Part shown: piece by piece, positions 46,401 through 54,900 of the stretch
How the letters are laid out: every line of letters starts with the position of its first letter
Numbering within the stretch: position 1 is the stretch's first letter
Assembly: GCA_963930775.1 (NCBI GenBank)
Contig: OZ005694.1
Coordinates: forward strand, 5,201,054 to 5,265,053
Source: Cliona cf. orientalis
Lineage: Eukaryota; Porifera; Demospongiae; Clionaida; Clionaidae
Length of the DNA stretch: 64,000 bases
Direction: 5' to 3'
The notes under the pieces: generated by a model
Told to the model about the DNA's origin: nothing
The model's input: only the letters and a program-made list of their open reading frames with translations
Databases searched by the model: none
Position numbers and translations under genes: made by a program

Positions 46401-47722
46401 TTCCCGCTGTATTTGCACTCTGTGCACCCTCCTGGGCCGCTAGTAGTTTCTATAGGTTTTTGTAGCTATTTTATATTAGGCCCTACCTTTGTGTGTATCT
46501 TATAAATGAAGGGCTCAGAAGCAAAGTGGGCTAACCCACAAATGTTGACTTAGCCCCCCAAATCTTGAAAACATGTTTAAAATGTGTTTCATGAGCTATA
46601 GAAAATTCAATTTTTTGAAAATTTTGGCAACTTGGTAGAGTACAATGTATGGTTTTTAGTCCATTTTTGAGCTTTTTAGACAATTCCCCACATTTAGTTC
46701 GGGGTTAGCCCACTTTGCTTCTGAGCCCTTCAAATAGAGGTTTGTACATTATGTTGTACATGTAGCCTTTTGACATTCTTATCTGTTATCGGATTAAAGA
46801 GTTGCAGTTGCATGTACGTACCTCGGCAAGGCGTTCCCTGAGAACCTGCTACATGACAGATGGCTGACAGGTTTGAATGATTTTTCATACCAAAACAGTG
46901 AAAATAACTAATGTAAAGGTCTTCACATTCTACATAAAGTCATAAATTTTCTTGTGCTAATTACATGTAGATCTTGCAATTTTATTAGCATAAACACGGT
47001 ATTAGCTAGTAAATTACGTTTTGCCAATGCAGTAAAGGAGGCCATATCCTCTATGCCACAATACACAATAGATAATATATTCCCTGTTTTAGCATGAGGT
47101 CGGCTGGACCACACCCAGCTTAAAATAAAAAGCCGCCTGCCCGCTGAGAAACTAAGAATTCTCTTTCCTGGGCCTAACCAAAGATTCAAAGCTTCTTTAC
47201 GAAGTCACTGGGCCACATATGTGTGTATGTTTGAAGTTTGTACGATTCTGTCGACTGATATTGTGCATGCCACATACATGACATATTATATACCACATGA
47301 CACAATACTAGCGGATTTAAGGCCAGGCTAACCTCTTTTTCATGGCCCAATAACTCCCATTGCTCATCTGCTGGCTCACCAATCCGACTCTTGGAAATGA
47401 TTTTCTTTACTGCTCCACCGGCTTTTTTGATTAACGAGGGTCCTTTCCTAGGATCCTGTGAAGCTGAAGCAGCCATGTCACTGCTAGCGTCAGGCACGTA
47501 ATCAACTGAAGTGTCCTTTCGATCCACAGAAGTATCACCACTGGTAGTAATCCAACTCACAAGACTCCACAAGCCCCAGCTATTGCTATGTCCTCGATCT
47601 TCACCGTTTGCGGCACCTGCAGAAGTCACTTGAGATTTGGCAGTAGCTTGCAAATTAGGATGAGGCTGGTCAGGTAAATTAACCCAGTCGTCGTTGTTAG
47701 AAGATTCACCACTAGAAGCCAT
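27974..47722 (-). CDS. Gene 4: long UBAN coiled-coil and zinc-finger protein, NEMO/optineurin-like
   Basis: Model of about 1100 aa over 19.7 kb. Exons: 47333-47722, 44484-45203, 43933-43983, 43512-43706, 41135-41566, 40838-40858 (microexon, uncertain), 38038-38409, 34572-34673, 34067-34348, 32733-32870, 29475-29567 and 27974-28492; all phase 0. Exon 1 (130 aa) has the acidic-Trp motifs DDWVNL and DEQWELL and the stretch SGDTSVD shared with gene 3. Exon 2 is coiled coil with KHSVEQSR. The UBAN core is VYKGDFEEERRDRE. The C-terminal part is Ser/Arg/Pro-rich (NRSRSPSPVAVV), followed by the finger DRPFDPNLVCPTC. It has more linker exons than genes 2 and 3. The join between 38038 and 34673 rests only on phase and order, so a split into two genes remains possible. 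Role inferred as a polyubiquitin reader. Confidence 0.7.
29475..29567 (-). CDS. 31-aa coiled-coil exon of gene 4
   Basis: AIAAENEKLRAEMYQMKKQP plus eleven residues, between TTGTAG and GTTAGTA. It has the same size (93 bp) as exon 8 of gene 2 (6650-6742) and is paralogous to 60186-60272. Confidence 0.75.
30201..30645. repeat. CATCCCCAGTAGC-family repeat, truncated copy
   Basis: Begins ATCCCCAGTAGCAATTTACT like 36511 and follows that copy down to CTTAGACTCCATCTC, but lacks the closing GCTACTGGGGAT end. Confidence 0.75.
30890..31075. repeat. Dispersed direct repeat, copy 1
   Basis: Shares GTTGATCAGACATCACCAAC-like and TGCAAGGGAAGGC text with 33731-33938, same orientation. It is a non-coding unnamed family. 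Confidence 0.65.
31195..32393. repeat. Non-autonomous element with CAGTCTACACTAAGACC ends, copy 1
   Basis: The ends CAGTCAACACTAAGAT and GGTCTTAGTGTAGACTG are inverted repeats. The interior matches 39351-40289 in the same order, including GGGGTTAATGATATGCATGC. It is longer than that copy because of an inserted stretch that includes the perfect hairpin 31391-31463. Confidence 0.8.
31391..31463. repeat. Perfect hairpin, 34-bp arms, 5-base loop
   Basis: Arms 31391-31424 and 31430-31463 are exact complements around TTGCA. The transcript on either strand would fold tightly. It lies within the element 31195-32393. Confidence 0.95.
32733..32870 (-). CDS. 46-aa exon of gene 4
   Basis: Ser-rich acidic part (SNSQSDSESETSPSVHPKD) then amphipathic THLEKRLDRVLLDMQ. 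Acceptor ATGCAG, donor GTATCTT. The paralogous exon at 63077-63226 keeps SNSQS, SESETSP and TTHLEKRLDKVLLHMQ. Confidence 0.75.
32931..33123. repeat. MITE with TACCGTAGGTCGGGTTTTAA ends
   Basis: The ends TACCGTAGGTCGGGTTTTAA and TTAAAACCCGTCCTACGGTA are inverted. It lies 60 bp upstream of an exon of gene 4 and touches the next element, 33119-33535. Confidence 0.85.
33119..33535. repeat. MITE with CGGTATT(GC)ATTTATTCAAATA ends
   Basis: The left end CGGTATTGCATTTATTCAAATA pairs with the right end TATTTGAATAAATACGG. The interior repeats AGTAGCCGC-type words. It shares AATAGTAGC text with the end of the 15763 family. Confidence 0.75.
33731..33938. repeat. Dispersed direct repeat, copy 2
   Basis: Partner of 30890-31075 with several small indels. 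Confidence 0.65.
34067..34348 (-). CDS. Ser/Pro/Thr-rich linker exon of gene 4
   Basis: 94 aa after TTTTTCAG at 34349: IRPVPEDAQTARSGSFAHSQ and then a proline/threonine-rich stretch. Donor GTAATT is weak, so the 3' boundary is tentative. No domain. Confidence 0.5.
34572..34673 (-). CDS. 34-aa Gln-rich exon of gene 4
   Basis: NMSSEIQRLRHENQQLHLQQ plus Ser/Gln-rich tail; acceptor ATATAG, donor GTAAGC. It is coiled coil of the same type as the small exons after UBAN in gene 2. Confidence 0.6.
34674..38037. other. Repeat-rich intron of gene 4
   Basis: No exon was recognised. It contains an internally deleted inverted copy of the CAGTCTACACTAAGACC element (about 35150-35360), a repeat at 36137-36250 also present inverted at 42043-42168, and a complete CATCCCCAGTAGC-family unit at 36508-37188. 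Confidence 0.5.
36508..37188. repeat. CATCCCCAGTAGC-family MITE with an internal 141-bp duplication
   Basis: The ends CATCCCCAGTAGC and GCTACTGGGGAT are inverted. Bases 36741-36881 and 36882-37022 are the same 141 bp in tandem, by eye without differences. Other family members (38810-39286, 49037-49382, truncated 30201) carry the segment once or in part. Confidence 0.85.
38038..38409 (-). CDS. 124-aa coiled-coil exon of gene 4
   Basis: Acceptor TATGCAG, donor GTAAGC. KSGSKESMKILMDEHDK opens a Lys/Gln heptad stretch, an acidic Pro-Ser linker (SPDSPPEEDS) follows, then an Ala/Glu/Arg heptad array (RAEEAEKHAKEAR). It has no counterpart of this size in genes 2 and 3. Confidence 0.65.
38810..39286. 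repeat. CATCCCCAGTA-family MITE, copy 3
   Basis: Ends ACATCCCCAGTA and CACTGGGGATGT. The interior shares GTGGATAAATAAAGCTAGCC with 36508-37188. Confidence 0.85.
39315..40796. repeat. Element with TACCGTAAAGTCTGGTTAATAA ends carrying a nested insertion
   Basis: The outer ends TACCGTAAAGTCTGGTTAAT and ATTAACCGGAATTTACGGTA are inverted. Bases 39351-40289 inside are a separate element. Without it the outer element is about 540 bp, matching the uninterrupted inverted copy at 52073-52587. Confidence 0.85.
39351..40289. repeat. Non-autonomous element with CAGTCTACACTAAGACC ends, copy 2 (nested)
   Basis: The ends CAGTCTACACTAAGACC and GGTCTTAGTGTAGACTG are exact inverted repeats. Flanking TTAT on both sides may be a 4-bp target duplication. 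It is homologous to 31195-32393. Confidence 0.85.
41135..41566 (-). CDS. UBAN-motif exon of gene 4
   Basis: 144 aa, longer than the 101-102 aa of genes 2 and 3. It opens MLVYKGDFEEERRDRERIHC and closes KASQVKQYAKEIGRLKAK. The extra length is an Ala/Glu/Lys heptad insert (EASKYKDEAEAARDEASKYF). Confidence 0.85.
42043..42168. repeat. Dispersed repeat, inverted partner of 36137-36250
   Basis: Shares, in opposite orientation, GGGGCTTATA, AGGAAATTGAGCTAAAAGTG-like and GGGCGTAATTGC blocks. Confidence 0.6.
42269..42331 (-). CDS. Doubtful 21-aa exon of gene 4
   Basis: A 63-bp open interval with acceptor TTACAG and donor GTAAGTAG, phase 0 (EDLKVDMGFIKIDMIIVSVD plus Ser). Its 3' half including the donor, TAGTGTCGGTAGACTCT, is also found at 53158-53176 in non-coding repeat DNA, so it is either an exonised repeat or not an exon. 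Confidence 0.25.
42665..43287. repeat. MITE with CACAGGTAACTTGACAAACGAG ends
   Basis: The left end CACAGGTAACTTGACAAACG pairs with the right-hand CGTACTTGTTTGTCAAGTTAC..CCTGTG. The interior is dense in GCGAGTACTC/GCGAGCACTC words. It lies in an intron of gene 4. Confidence 0.8.
43512..43706 (-). CDS. 65-aa coiled-coil exon of gene 4
   Basis: Acceptor ATATAG, donor GTATACA. REKDRCLKLLSERDTHIEVH, then a Gly-rich hinge and LADKECQLRNLTDECQKWKE. It occupies the place of the 42-aa exon of gene 2. Confidence 0.7.
43933..43983 (-). CDS. 17-aa exon of gene 4
   Basis: 51 bp, HMEEQVRSMEGLLEEAE, with acceptor ATGCAG and donor GTATGAG. The exact size and the (M)ExQ..S.E pattern match 2022-2072 and 8338-8388, which supports the exon and the homology of the genes. 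Confidence 0.8.
44484..45203 (-). CDS. Main coiled-coil exon of gene 4
   Basis: 240 aa after acceptor ATACAG; donor GTACGTA. Continuous heptads, then a Ser/Glu-rich hinge and the family signature KHSVEQSRAVLHLKQQAEM near the end. Confidence 0.85.
45586..45885. repeat. MITE with GGGTCTGGTGACCATGCG arms
   Basis: Arms about 45618-45656 and 45804-45842 (AAAGAGGGGTCTGGTGACCA and complement) are about 39 bp. Weaker outer complementarity extends to the given limits. It lies in the first intron of gene 4. Confidence 0.75.
45938..46411. repeat. MITE, TACCGTATAGCGGGAAATTT family, copy A
   Basis: The left end TACCGTATAGCGGGAAATTT pairs with AAATTTCCCGCTGTA at the right. It is an inverted copy of 50532-50991. 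The interior includes a recurrent CATGTGGTCGTTAGCGGCTG segment. Confidence 0.9.
46508..46731. repeat. MITE with GAAGGGCTCAGAAGCAAAGT ends
   Basis: The terminal inverted repeat is exact over 30 bp on both sides, 224 bp overall. It lies in the first intron of gene 4. Exact ends suggest recent activity. Confidence 0.9.
47333..47722 (-). CDS. First exon of gene 4
   Basis: 130 aa from ATG at 47722 (MASSGESSNNDDWVNLPDQP...), donor GTTAGCC. It contains WGLWSLVSWITTSGDTSVD, close to the FISGLLWSGDDTSVD of gene 3, a Lys-rich helix (KKAGGAVKKIISKSR) and a closing DEQWELL. The two Trp motifs preceded by acids fit the LIR pattern of autophagy receptors (inference). Confidence 0.75.
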
Positions 47723-48069
47723 CAAATGAACGGCTAGGGCTAGCTAGGGGAATACCCGAACTTATGGTCACATGACGGAAAGCCACACCCACACAACTTC
47801 GAAGCGATGCACATGCGCATAATTTGCTCACCTTTCATGTGCCACCATAATTACTTTTATCATCATCTTCCAATTAAAGCTATCAATTTTCCTAATTAAT
47901 TATTAAATCTTATGACAACTTGATAATTTATTGCAGTAAAAAATGATTTTTTATATATATAGTTCTAACCTGACTTACTACATAGTGCATGTAACACTCT
48001 TATTATTATTCACAACATTATATTATCATCAAATTAGGTCACCGCCGTCCTATATCATGAGTATTCCTA
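47723..48069. promoter_or_regulatory. Gap between A20-finger gene copy 2 and gene 4
   Basis: Short AT-rich interval with no repeat recognised. It must hold the end of the small gene and the promoter of gene 4. It is as compact as the equivalent gap 19151-19704. Confidence 0.35.
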
Positions 48070-50378
48070 TCAACGAGAACCACTACAGTCAGGACAGAGT
48101 CCGCCCAAATCTTCATATGGTTTGAAGGAACAGCCAGGTGTCCGACAGAGAAGCTTTGGCTTTACTGTCTGAACATCCTATAATAATTATTATTATCATA
48201 AAAGCAATAATAACTTCAGTTACTATATTATATGTATGGCATTGATACTAATTACACCCCGAGTCCCAGTCAATAAAAAAAATTCGGCCAATCTATGCAG
48301 GGGCGTACCCAGGATTTAGCTAATACAGGGGGTTTCTAAGTAGTTGCGCGCGAAAAATTTAGCGACCATGCCCTCTAATTAATGATCGCCGTTTAGCATG
48401 TTTTAGTAACAGTTTGTCAGATTCTCGAAGATTTTAGCAAAGAAACACAAGGAAAAACACCAGAGGAGAGTTCTAAGCTAAGTTTTAAGAGATTTCAGTG
48501 CCCGTAGATGGAATCTGGAAACCAAGGGCCTGGGGGGTTCCTAGAGCAGCTAAGTCATACTAAGATAATGCTGAATCTGACTGCCAAGGGGGGTTCCGGG
48601 CAACGAGGAAACAATCAAGGTACGCCCCTGCTATGATGAAATTATGAAATGAAACCTATGATGAAAGGAAATTCCTGTGAACACTGCTTCAAAATGTTGA
48701 ATGGTTGTTGGAACCCAGAATTCGAACCTAGCGTAGAAGAGATCGTGGACTATCAATGATATAATATCATGGTGATTCTCTCAGTTCGCTTTCTTTGGCG
48801 AGTTCACACTCTGGGGGATTTCCCTATTCAGTAGAGAGCACATGGCAGGTTGAGTTTGATCACGTCCGGGTCAACCCGGGCTCAAGCCACGTGCCCCAAT
48901 AATATTATAGCTATGCGTATACCGGAGAATGCGCAGTTTGTCGATGTGTCCGAGGTTGATAAGGCGGCGTACAGCAGGCACAGTGAATACTTTCTTTGAG
49001 TCATCAGGGACGAAGGATGTAGTCCGCTTTTCATTGCATCCCCAGTATAGCAATTTACTTTTCTGTGGTTATGAGGTAATTATGGTGTAATGTATGATGA
49101 AACCTATCTTGGCTGATGCAATCCTGTGATAAATAAAATTATCCTTGTGCTGCATGTATATTATAATAGCACGCATCATGCCATGACCGATCTAAATTTC
49201 GGTAGCTGTACTATAATACACTGTCGAGCTCAACTATCTGTGATTGAAGCATCAAACTTGTCCCTGTCGAAGTCGAGAGTCGGTCTCATGTGATTGAGGC
49301 GCCGGTATCAATGTGGCTCATAGACCGTGTATGCACAATATTTACCATATGCATCACTAGAACTACGCAGCTACTGGGGATGTGGTCAAGTTTTTCATAT
49401 TATTATAATCAACTATTTAATTCATAAACAGTTACCTTTACATCTGGGATGTGGTGAAAATATGGCTTGCAACACCAATCACCTGTATCCACCGCTGGGT
49501 ACAGGCGGTTGGTATCGCCAACAATAAAGAGATGCTCCTGAGCTTTGCCAAACAATTTGGAGCATAATCAAGCTAGTTTATTGATGATTTAACCGATTAT
49601 ATTATTTGTGCTTATGAGTTGCTCAGATGCCAGCTGATTTTCATGCCACCAATGATATCAATTATCAGCGCTTATACTTATTATAATGATCATGAAATAC
49701 CGTATAGCACAAAATTTTCGCTGGATAAAAATTTCGTTCAATGCTCATGCTTTGTATTGGCACAAAAATTTCACCGAATTTAATTTCGCCCACAGCGCGA
49801 GTTGCTCACCAGGAAGTAGTGGGTGGAGCTCTCGAATGAACACGCCACGCCCGAATATCTGGTTCTGTATTCGCACACGCGCGATCCTCAGCACGATCGA
49901 TTTTCGGAGGTGTGGAAAAGCAATGGAGACACAAGAAATCGAGTGTTGCATTCGTGGCTACCACATTTACCAAGATATTTGGGAGGCTGCTGTTGATGAA
50001 GAGCTAGTATGTCGGCCTGAGCGAACCCGAGGAGCAACGTGGAAGTAATAAGCTAGACAGCAGATTGAGAAAGATGAGGTTTGAATACCAGCTAATTGTC
50101 GATCATGAGGCACTACTGCTAGTACAGCTTGGCAGCCACGTGTAAAAACATGTGCATGTAAAAATTTCAGCGTGACAAAAATTTCACTGGGTAAAATAAT
50201 TTGCCGAAAAAATTTTCGCCCACGACGCGCCTGGGCGAAAAAGGCGAAAATTTTCTCCAGGTGAAAATTTCCGGCTATACGGTAATGTAAGTATCTAGCA
50301 GCTACATACCTCATTTAATCCATTCTGACATCCTGCTGTTGGAAAGATCGGAGTGAATGGTTGAGTGTCACCAGCCAT
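48070..50378 (-). CDS. Small A20-type zinc-finger protein, copy 2
   Basis: Three exons, all phase 0: 50310-50378 (23 aa, ATG at 50378), 49436-49537 (34 aa, EHLFIVGDTNRLYPAVDTGD..) and 48070-48177 (35 aa and TGA). The protein is 92 aa. The finger is CRTPGCSF..GGLCPDC, spacing C-x4-C-x11-C-x2-C, the A20 type. The middle exon has WCCKPYFHH, a possible extra metal site. Neighbours are gene 5 upstream and gene 4 downstream, the same setting as copy 1. A20 fingers in animals bind ubiquitin; a free single-finger protein between UBAN genes suggests a related role (inference). Confidence 0.75.
48298..48630. repeat. MITE with CAGGGGCGTACC ends
   Basis: Ends CAGGGGCGTACC and GGTACGCCCCTG are inverted, 333 bp in total. 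It lies in the second intron of A20-finger gene copy 2. Confidence 0.8.
49037..49382. repeat. CATCCCCAGTA-family MITE, copy 4
   Basis: Ends CATCCCCAGTA and CTACTGGGGATG. It lies 53 bp from the middle exon of A20-finger gene copy 2. Confidence 0.85.
49698..50284. repeat. MITE, TACCGTATAGC family, variant
   Basis: Left TACCGTATAGCACAAAATTTT, right AAATTTCCGGCTATACGGTA. It fills most of the first intron of A20-finger gene copy 2. Confidence 0.85.
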
Positions 50379-51439
50379 CTATTAAATTTTTTGTGACAGT
50401 AAAGTGTGTGCATAATGCATAATGATAACTATTAGCTATGTATACAGCTATTACAAGAAATGGGGGGGGGGGGGGGGGGATCACTTCATTCTCGCACCAT
50501 GCTGTGCCCAATTCGGCTATTGACCATCAAATACCGTATAGCGGGAAATTTTCGTTGGTGCTAATTTTCGTATGATTGACCAAACAACCTTAGAATAAAT
50601 TTTCGTACCTTTTAATTTTGTATGTTTGCTGCGGGAGATTGCGCGCATGCGCAGCTGATAGCCCTCACACTTACGTGCCGCCGGGCATCACTAGCTTCCT
50701 TGATCGTAATCAATGCTGATAGTGGTCCACTGGGACCAGAAAGGTCACTCCGTTTCGACGCCTTGACAAAGAACCGATAAAGATACATTGTTCAGTGAGC
50801 TAGCCTTGCATTTAGCACCAGCCGCTAACGATCGCGTGTGGCCGTGGTAGGCATGTAGGTCAAAGGTCACTTGCGAAAGGAAAAAAAATTTCGTACGTTC
50901 AAATTTTCGCAGTTTTTATTTTCGTATAAGGGATGGAGCATACGAAATATACGAAAATTAGCACCATACGAAAATTTCCCGCTATACGGTACAATAATGT
51001 CATGGGTAAGCTTCCATGGGCGCTTAAACATCACTTAAACATTACTACGTAGCAATTTGGCTTGCATTGATGCTTATAATAATTTTATATGGAGGCTGCT
51101 ACACTGACTCCATCAAAGGCAGTGCACACGAGCACTTACCCGGGAGTGGAATGGGCACTTGCCTGGTACATGCTGACCTGAGATACAGCTTACGTGTCTC
51201 GAGATCCTGCTTGCTTCTAGCCATGTAGCAATATTTTGGCAAGATATACCGGCAAATTCGCCAAATTAAAACCTCCCCAAAGTTTCCTGCTATAATATGG
51301 TAATAATTATACGACCCGTAAATTAGTTATATCAGCTTGGGATCCTACCGACAACCACCAGCTGCAGGATATAAAGCTATGTTCCTAATGCCATGGCATG
51401 CATAATAATATATTTGTTACATCTACAAGTATAATATTA
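50379..51439. other. Gap between gene 5 stop and A20-finger gene copy 2
   Basis: Contains a run of 18 G (50462-50479) and the MITE 50532-50991. A partial TACCGGCAAATTCGCC piece is near 51249. No exon. Confidence 0.5.
50532..50991. repeat. MITE, TACCGTATAGCGGGAAATTT family, copy B
   Basis: 460 bp with exact ends TACCGTATAGCGGGAAATTT and complement. It is inverted relative to 45938-46411, with which it aligns throughout. Confidence 0.9.
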
Positions 51440-51940
51440 TCATACGTTTAGTCCAATAGAATTCAAATCCTTTTTCTTGTTCTCTGAATGGCAGAGTTTA
51501 TAATGTTTTTTGTACTCCTGAATTTCACCAATTCGAAATTGTTGCTTGCATTTTGGACATACCAGGTTAGGATCAAAAGGTCGATCATCACTCTCCCCAT
51601 TTCTTGGTGTCCCAAAATTGTCAACTGCCTGAGGATTACCTCCAATCTCTAATCTTTGTTGTTGCTGCTGATTGTAGCGTCCTTGTGGCAAAGGAGGTGT
51701 AATCGGTTGTGCCAAAGGAAGGGCTTCAGCCACAACTGGCCCAACACTAGCTTGCCGTCTATAGGGAGATTGAGGTTTTGGACTTCGGAATACTGGTGTG
51801 ACAACAGCAACTGGTGAAGGACTGCGAGATCTGTTCCCAGTTGCAGCAGGTGACTGAGACCAGAGATTTAGACCTAGAGCTGGAGGGACTTTCTTCTGAT
51901 GCTCTTGAGAGTCCACATTTACTAGCACATCTTCACGTAA
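51440..51940 (-). CDS. Last exon of gene 5: SP-rich linker plus zinc finger
   Basis: 166 aa after acceptor TTTAG, opening LREDVLVNVDSQEHQKK. It aligns throughout with 27974-28492 and keeps all metal ligands. Confidence 0.8.
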   Translation of the reverse strand, partial: LREDVLVNVDSQEHQKKVPPALGLNLWSQSPAATGNRSRSPSPVAVVTPVFRSPKPQSPYRRQASVGPVVAEALPLAQPITPPLPQGRYNQQQQQRLEIGGNPQAVDNFGTPRNGESDDRPFDPNLVCPKCKQQFRIGEIQEYKKHYKLCHSENKKKDLNSIGLNV

Positions 51941-54900
51941 CTAAACAGATTCAAATCATGCATGATAGTAATGATTCATGCAGAAACACTTTCATGCAAA
52001 ACACTTGGCACAGTTTCCTAAGCATACTCACTTAGAGCATGCAAGTAGTCCATAAAGCCAGAGTCAGCATAATACCACAAAGTCTGGTTAATAAGCGCAT
52101 GCGCTTATCACTCTCGGTGGTAAGGAAACATGCACTTGTTAGACGATGTGTGCTTAACAGAGAGTGTAATTTTGGCCCCACCCACTGCCAGCACATTCGA
52201 GCGCTCAATCATAAAGCTTATGAATACAGCGATTCTTGGAATGATTGGAAGCCATAGCTGGAAGAAAACCGTGCAAAAATAGCTGCCTTTTTTGGTGAGA
52301 CTCGCTTCAAAGTCAAGGTCAAGAGTCTGAACCTGTCTCAGGGGAAAATCACAGTGTTGAGTATAGCTGATCTCATGCAGGTGGCTATCCGAAAATAGGT
52401 TGGTAAATTAGTTCTAGCCATGTAGACCATGGAACTCTCTCGATCGAACAGTGACTATTATTGTCGTCTTTATTGGGCGCATATGCTTATTAGACATACT
52501 TAACAATAGGAAGGAAGCATGCGCTTATTAAAAAATATGCGCTTAATAAGCATGACATTGTGTGCTTATTAATTAGACTTTACGGTATTATTATAATAAT
52601 ATTATTTAGAGTATAGTAACAGCAAGACTGTGCACTGAATGAGATTGCCCATATAGGTCCCGTAAACAATATTATGCTGATGTCATAATCATGACTCAGC
52701 AAAAGCCATCAAGTATTGAATCTGCCACTACTAGATAATAGTTCAAATACTGTATCATAAGGTGTATATTGCTCAAGGAAGAAGGGTAAAAAACTGCATG
52801 AGGGCTGGGGGTGACTAGTAATGGGCAATATACCGTCCATACCATGATACCGAGGTATTGACTACTAACCGTTAAACCATACAAATACCGTGATACCGTA
52901 TTTGCCATCATAGTTTTCTTCCATCCGTAATAAATGAAAGTATAATCTACAAATCGCCCTATAAATTTGCATAATCAGATTGAAAAAGTACTGATGTCGT
53001 AGCCATTAATGCTTGATTATCAAATTTTAGCATAGATATTACCATATATATCCCACATACCGTGGATATCGTGATACCGCAATGTTTTCTGCACAACATA
53101 CCGTCAGCTACTATTTCCAATACCGCCCATTACTAGGGGTGACGCTAATGTTATCATAGTGTCGGTAGACTCTATAAGTAGGGATGGCCCGGATATGCCA
53201 TATATGTAATTAATACATTACAAATACTGTAGGATTGGTATGTTATGCGGGGTTAAATTTATGCGATTTTCTAGTTAAAAGTATTATGCAATTTTTATTT
53301 ATGCGATATACCATGAGCCAGACTCCACCCTCGAGGGTGGGGTCTGGGCACGAGACTATCCGCTCTAGTAGAGGAAAGAGCTATCAGCCTTCATTAACGC
53401 TGAAAATATTTACCAGTATTCCGTAAATATCGGAAGCGTACTTCTCTCTGGCTCTTTCCAGACTCAAACTGTTGTACTGTTTGGCCAAACAGACTGAGCG
53501 CTTACTAGCAGCTCGATCGCGCATACAATATGACCACGTGTACGCGGCGCGCACCTCGGCCGGCCGCCCTATTGCACAATGTATGCAATGCGCATGTTTA
53601 TTTTGCGATTTTTAATTGTGCAATTTCGCTAAAATTCGCATAATCGCATAACTAAAAATAGCGCATAACATACCAATCCTATGGTACCCAAATATCTCAA
53701 AATAGGTAACTTTGTGAAATTTCTATAAATGTGAAAATCAGAATCTCCAGCAAATTGTGCATCTAACAAGACCAAGATCATTCATCAAAACAATTGTACA
53801 CGTCAGAACCAGATGTTCAAAAAATAGGCCATTTGTCAATCTTTCTTTCTTCTTTCTTTCTTTTTCATTACCAGGGCTAACTCAAGACTGCCTTAATTGA
53901 CCTCTCATCTTAGTTTGAGTATAAATCCAGTTCCTTTTGTAGCGCGCAGGTCCATGGCACGCTATTTTTGTGTTATCTCGATAGTTACATAATGGTGGGT
54001 GTGTACAGCACGTTATTGAATGGGTGTGTCTGATACACCATTTTATGATATAATGCGCATGCTCGGAATATGTTGCCATGGTGAAGTCATGGGACAGCGC
54101 CTGGCCCTAGGCACCTAGCTCAGATGCACGATCGATGATTACTAGCTCGTACATCGCTAGTGCGTGCAATGGCACGCTGGACCGATCATGGATATGAAGG
54201 TTCAAGGCTCGAGGAGCGGTAAGGCGCTAGGCATAGCCGAGCTACTCACTAGTGCTTGTAGCGCTAGTGCTACGCTAGATCGATCATAGATGACATACCA
54301 TCATACGAAGGCGCAAGGCTCGAGCAGTGGTATTAAACGTATAGATTGATCATAAAAATATGCTGGGTAGCTAGCTGCTGCCAACAGTAAAACTTAGAAC
54401 TTGGTTTTCTCCCTAAGCGAAAAAGTATCATCACTACTTGGGCCGCCTAAAGCGGCCTTCTTTGTTATCCTTTTCATCGACAGAAAGCAAGTTAATGAGG
54501 GACGTGGCAAAGAATTTTGCGCACCTCCCATCTTCCACTTAATCAAAAGTTGTGAGCAAACCATGTAAGATGGCATTGGGGTAACGTACTCGCTCTAATT
54601 ATCCGAACGGCCAAAAATAATTATTAATATCGCCGTTCGGTGCTAAATAGAAAGTAAATAAATTCGGGCAATGGTTTGTTCGAGTGTAAATAGAACATAT
54701 CCGGTGCAAATGGAGAAAGCACTATTATAGCGACGAAGAAACAGCAGTCGATGTCCAATTTTAGGTTTATCGTTGTCAGCTCTAAAGTTCTCAGTATCGC
54801 TGTGCTCTCAGGAGCGATTGCCGTCTGTGTCTGTGTTACCTTTCCGCTCTTATATGCTATCCAAGATGTGGTAGCCACACTCTTCGATGAACGTGGAAGA

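Noticed and set aside
30201..49382. Recurring direct repeats considered as a CRISPR-like array
   Set aside because: The copies are hundreds of bases long, kilobases apart and end in inverted repeats; they are transposon copies, and the genome is eukaryotic.
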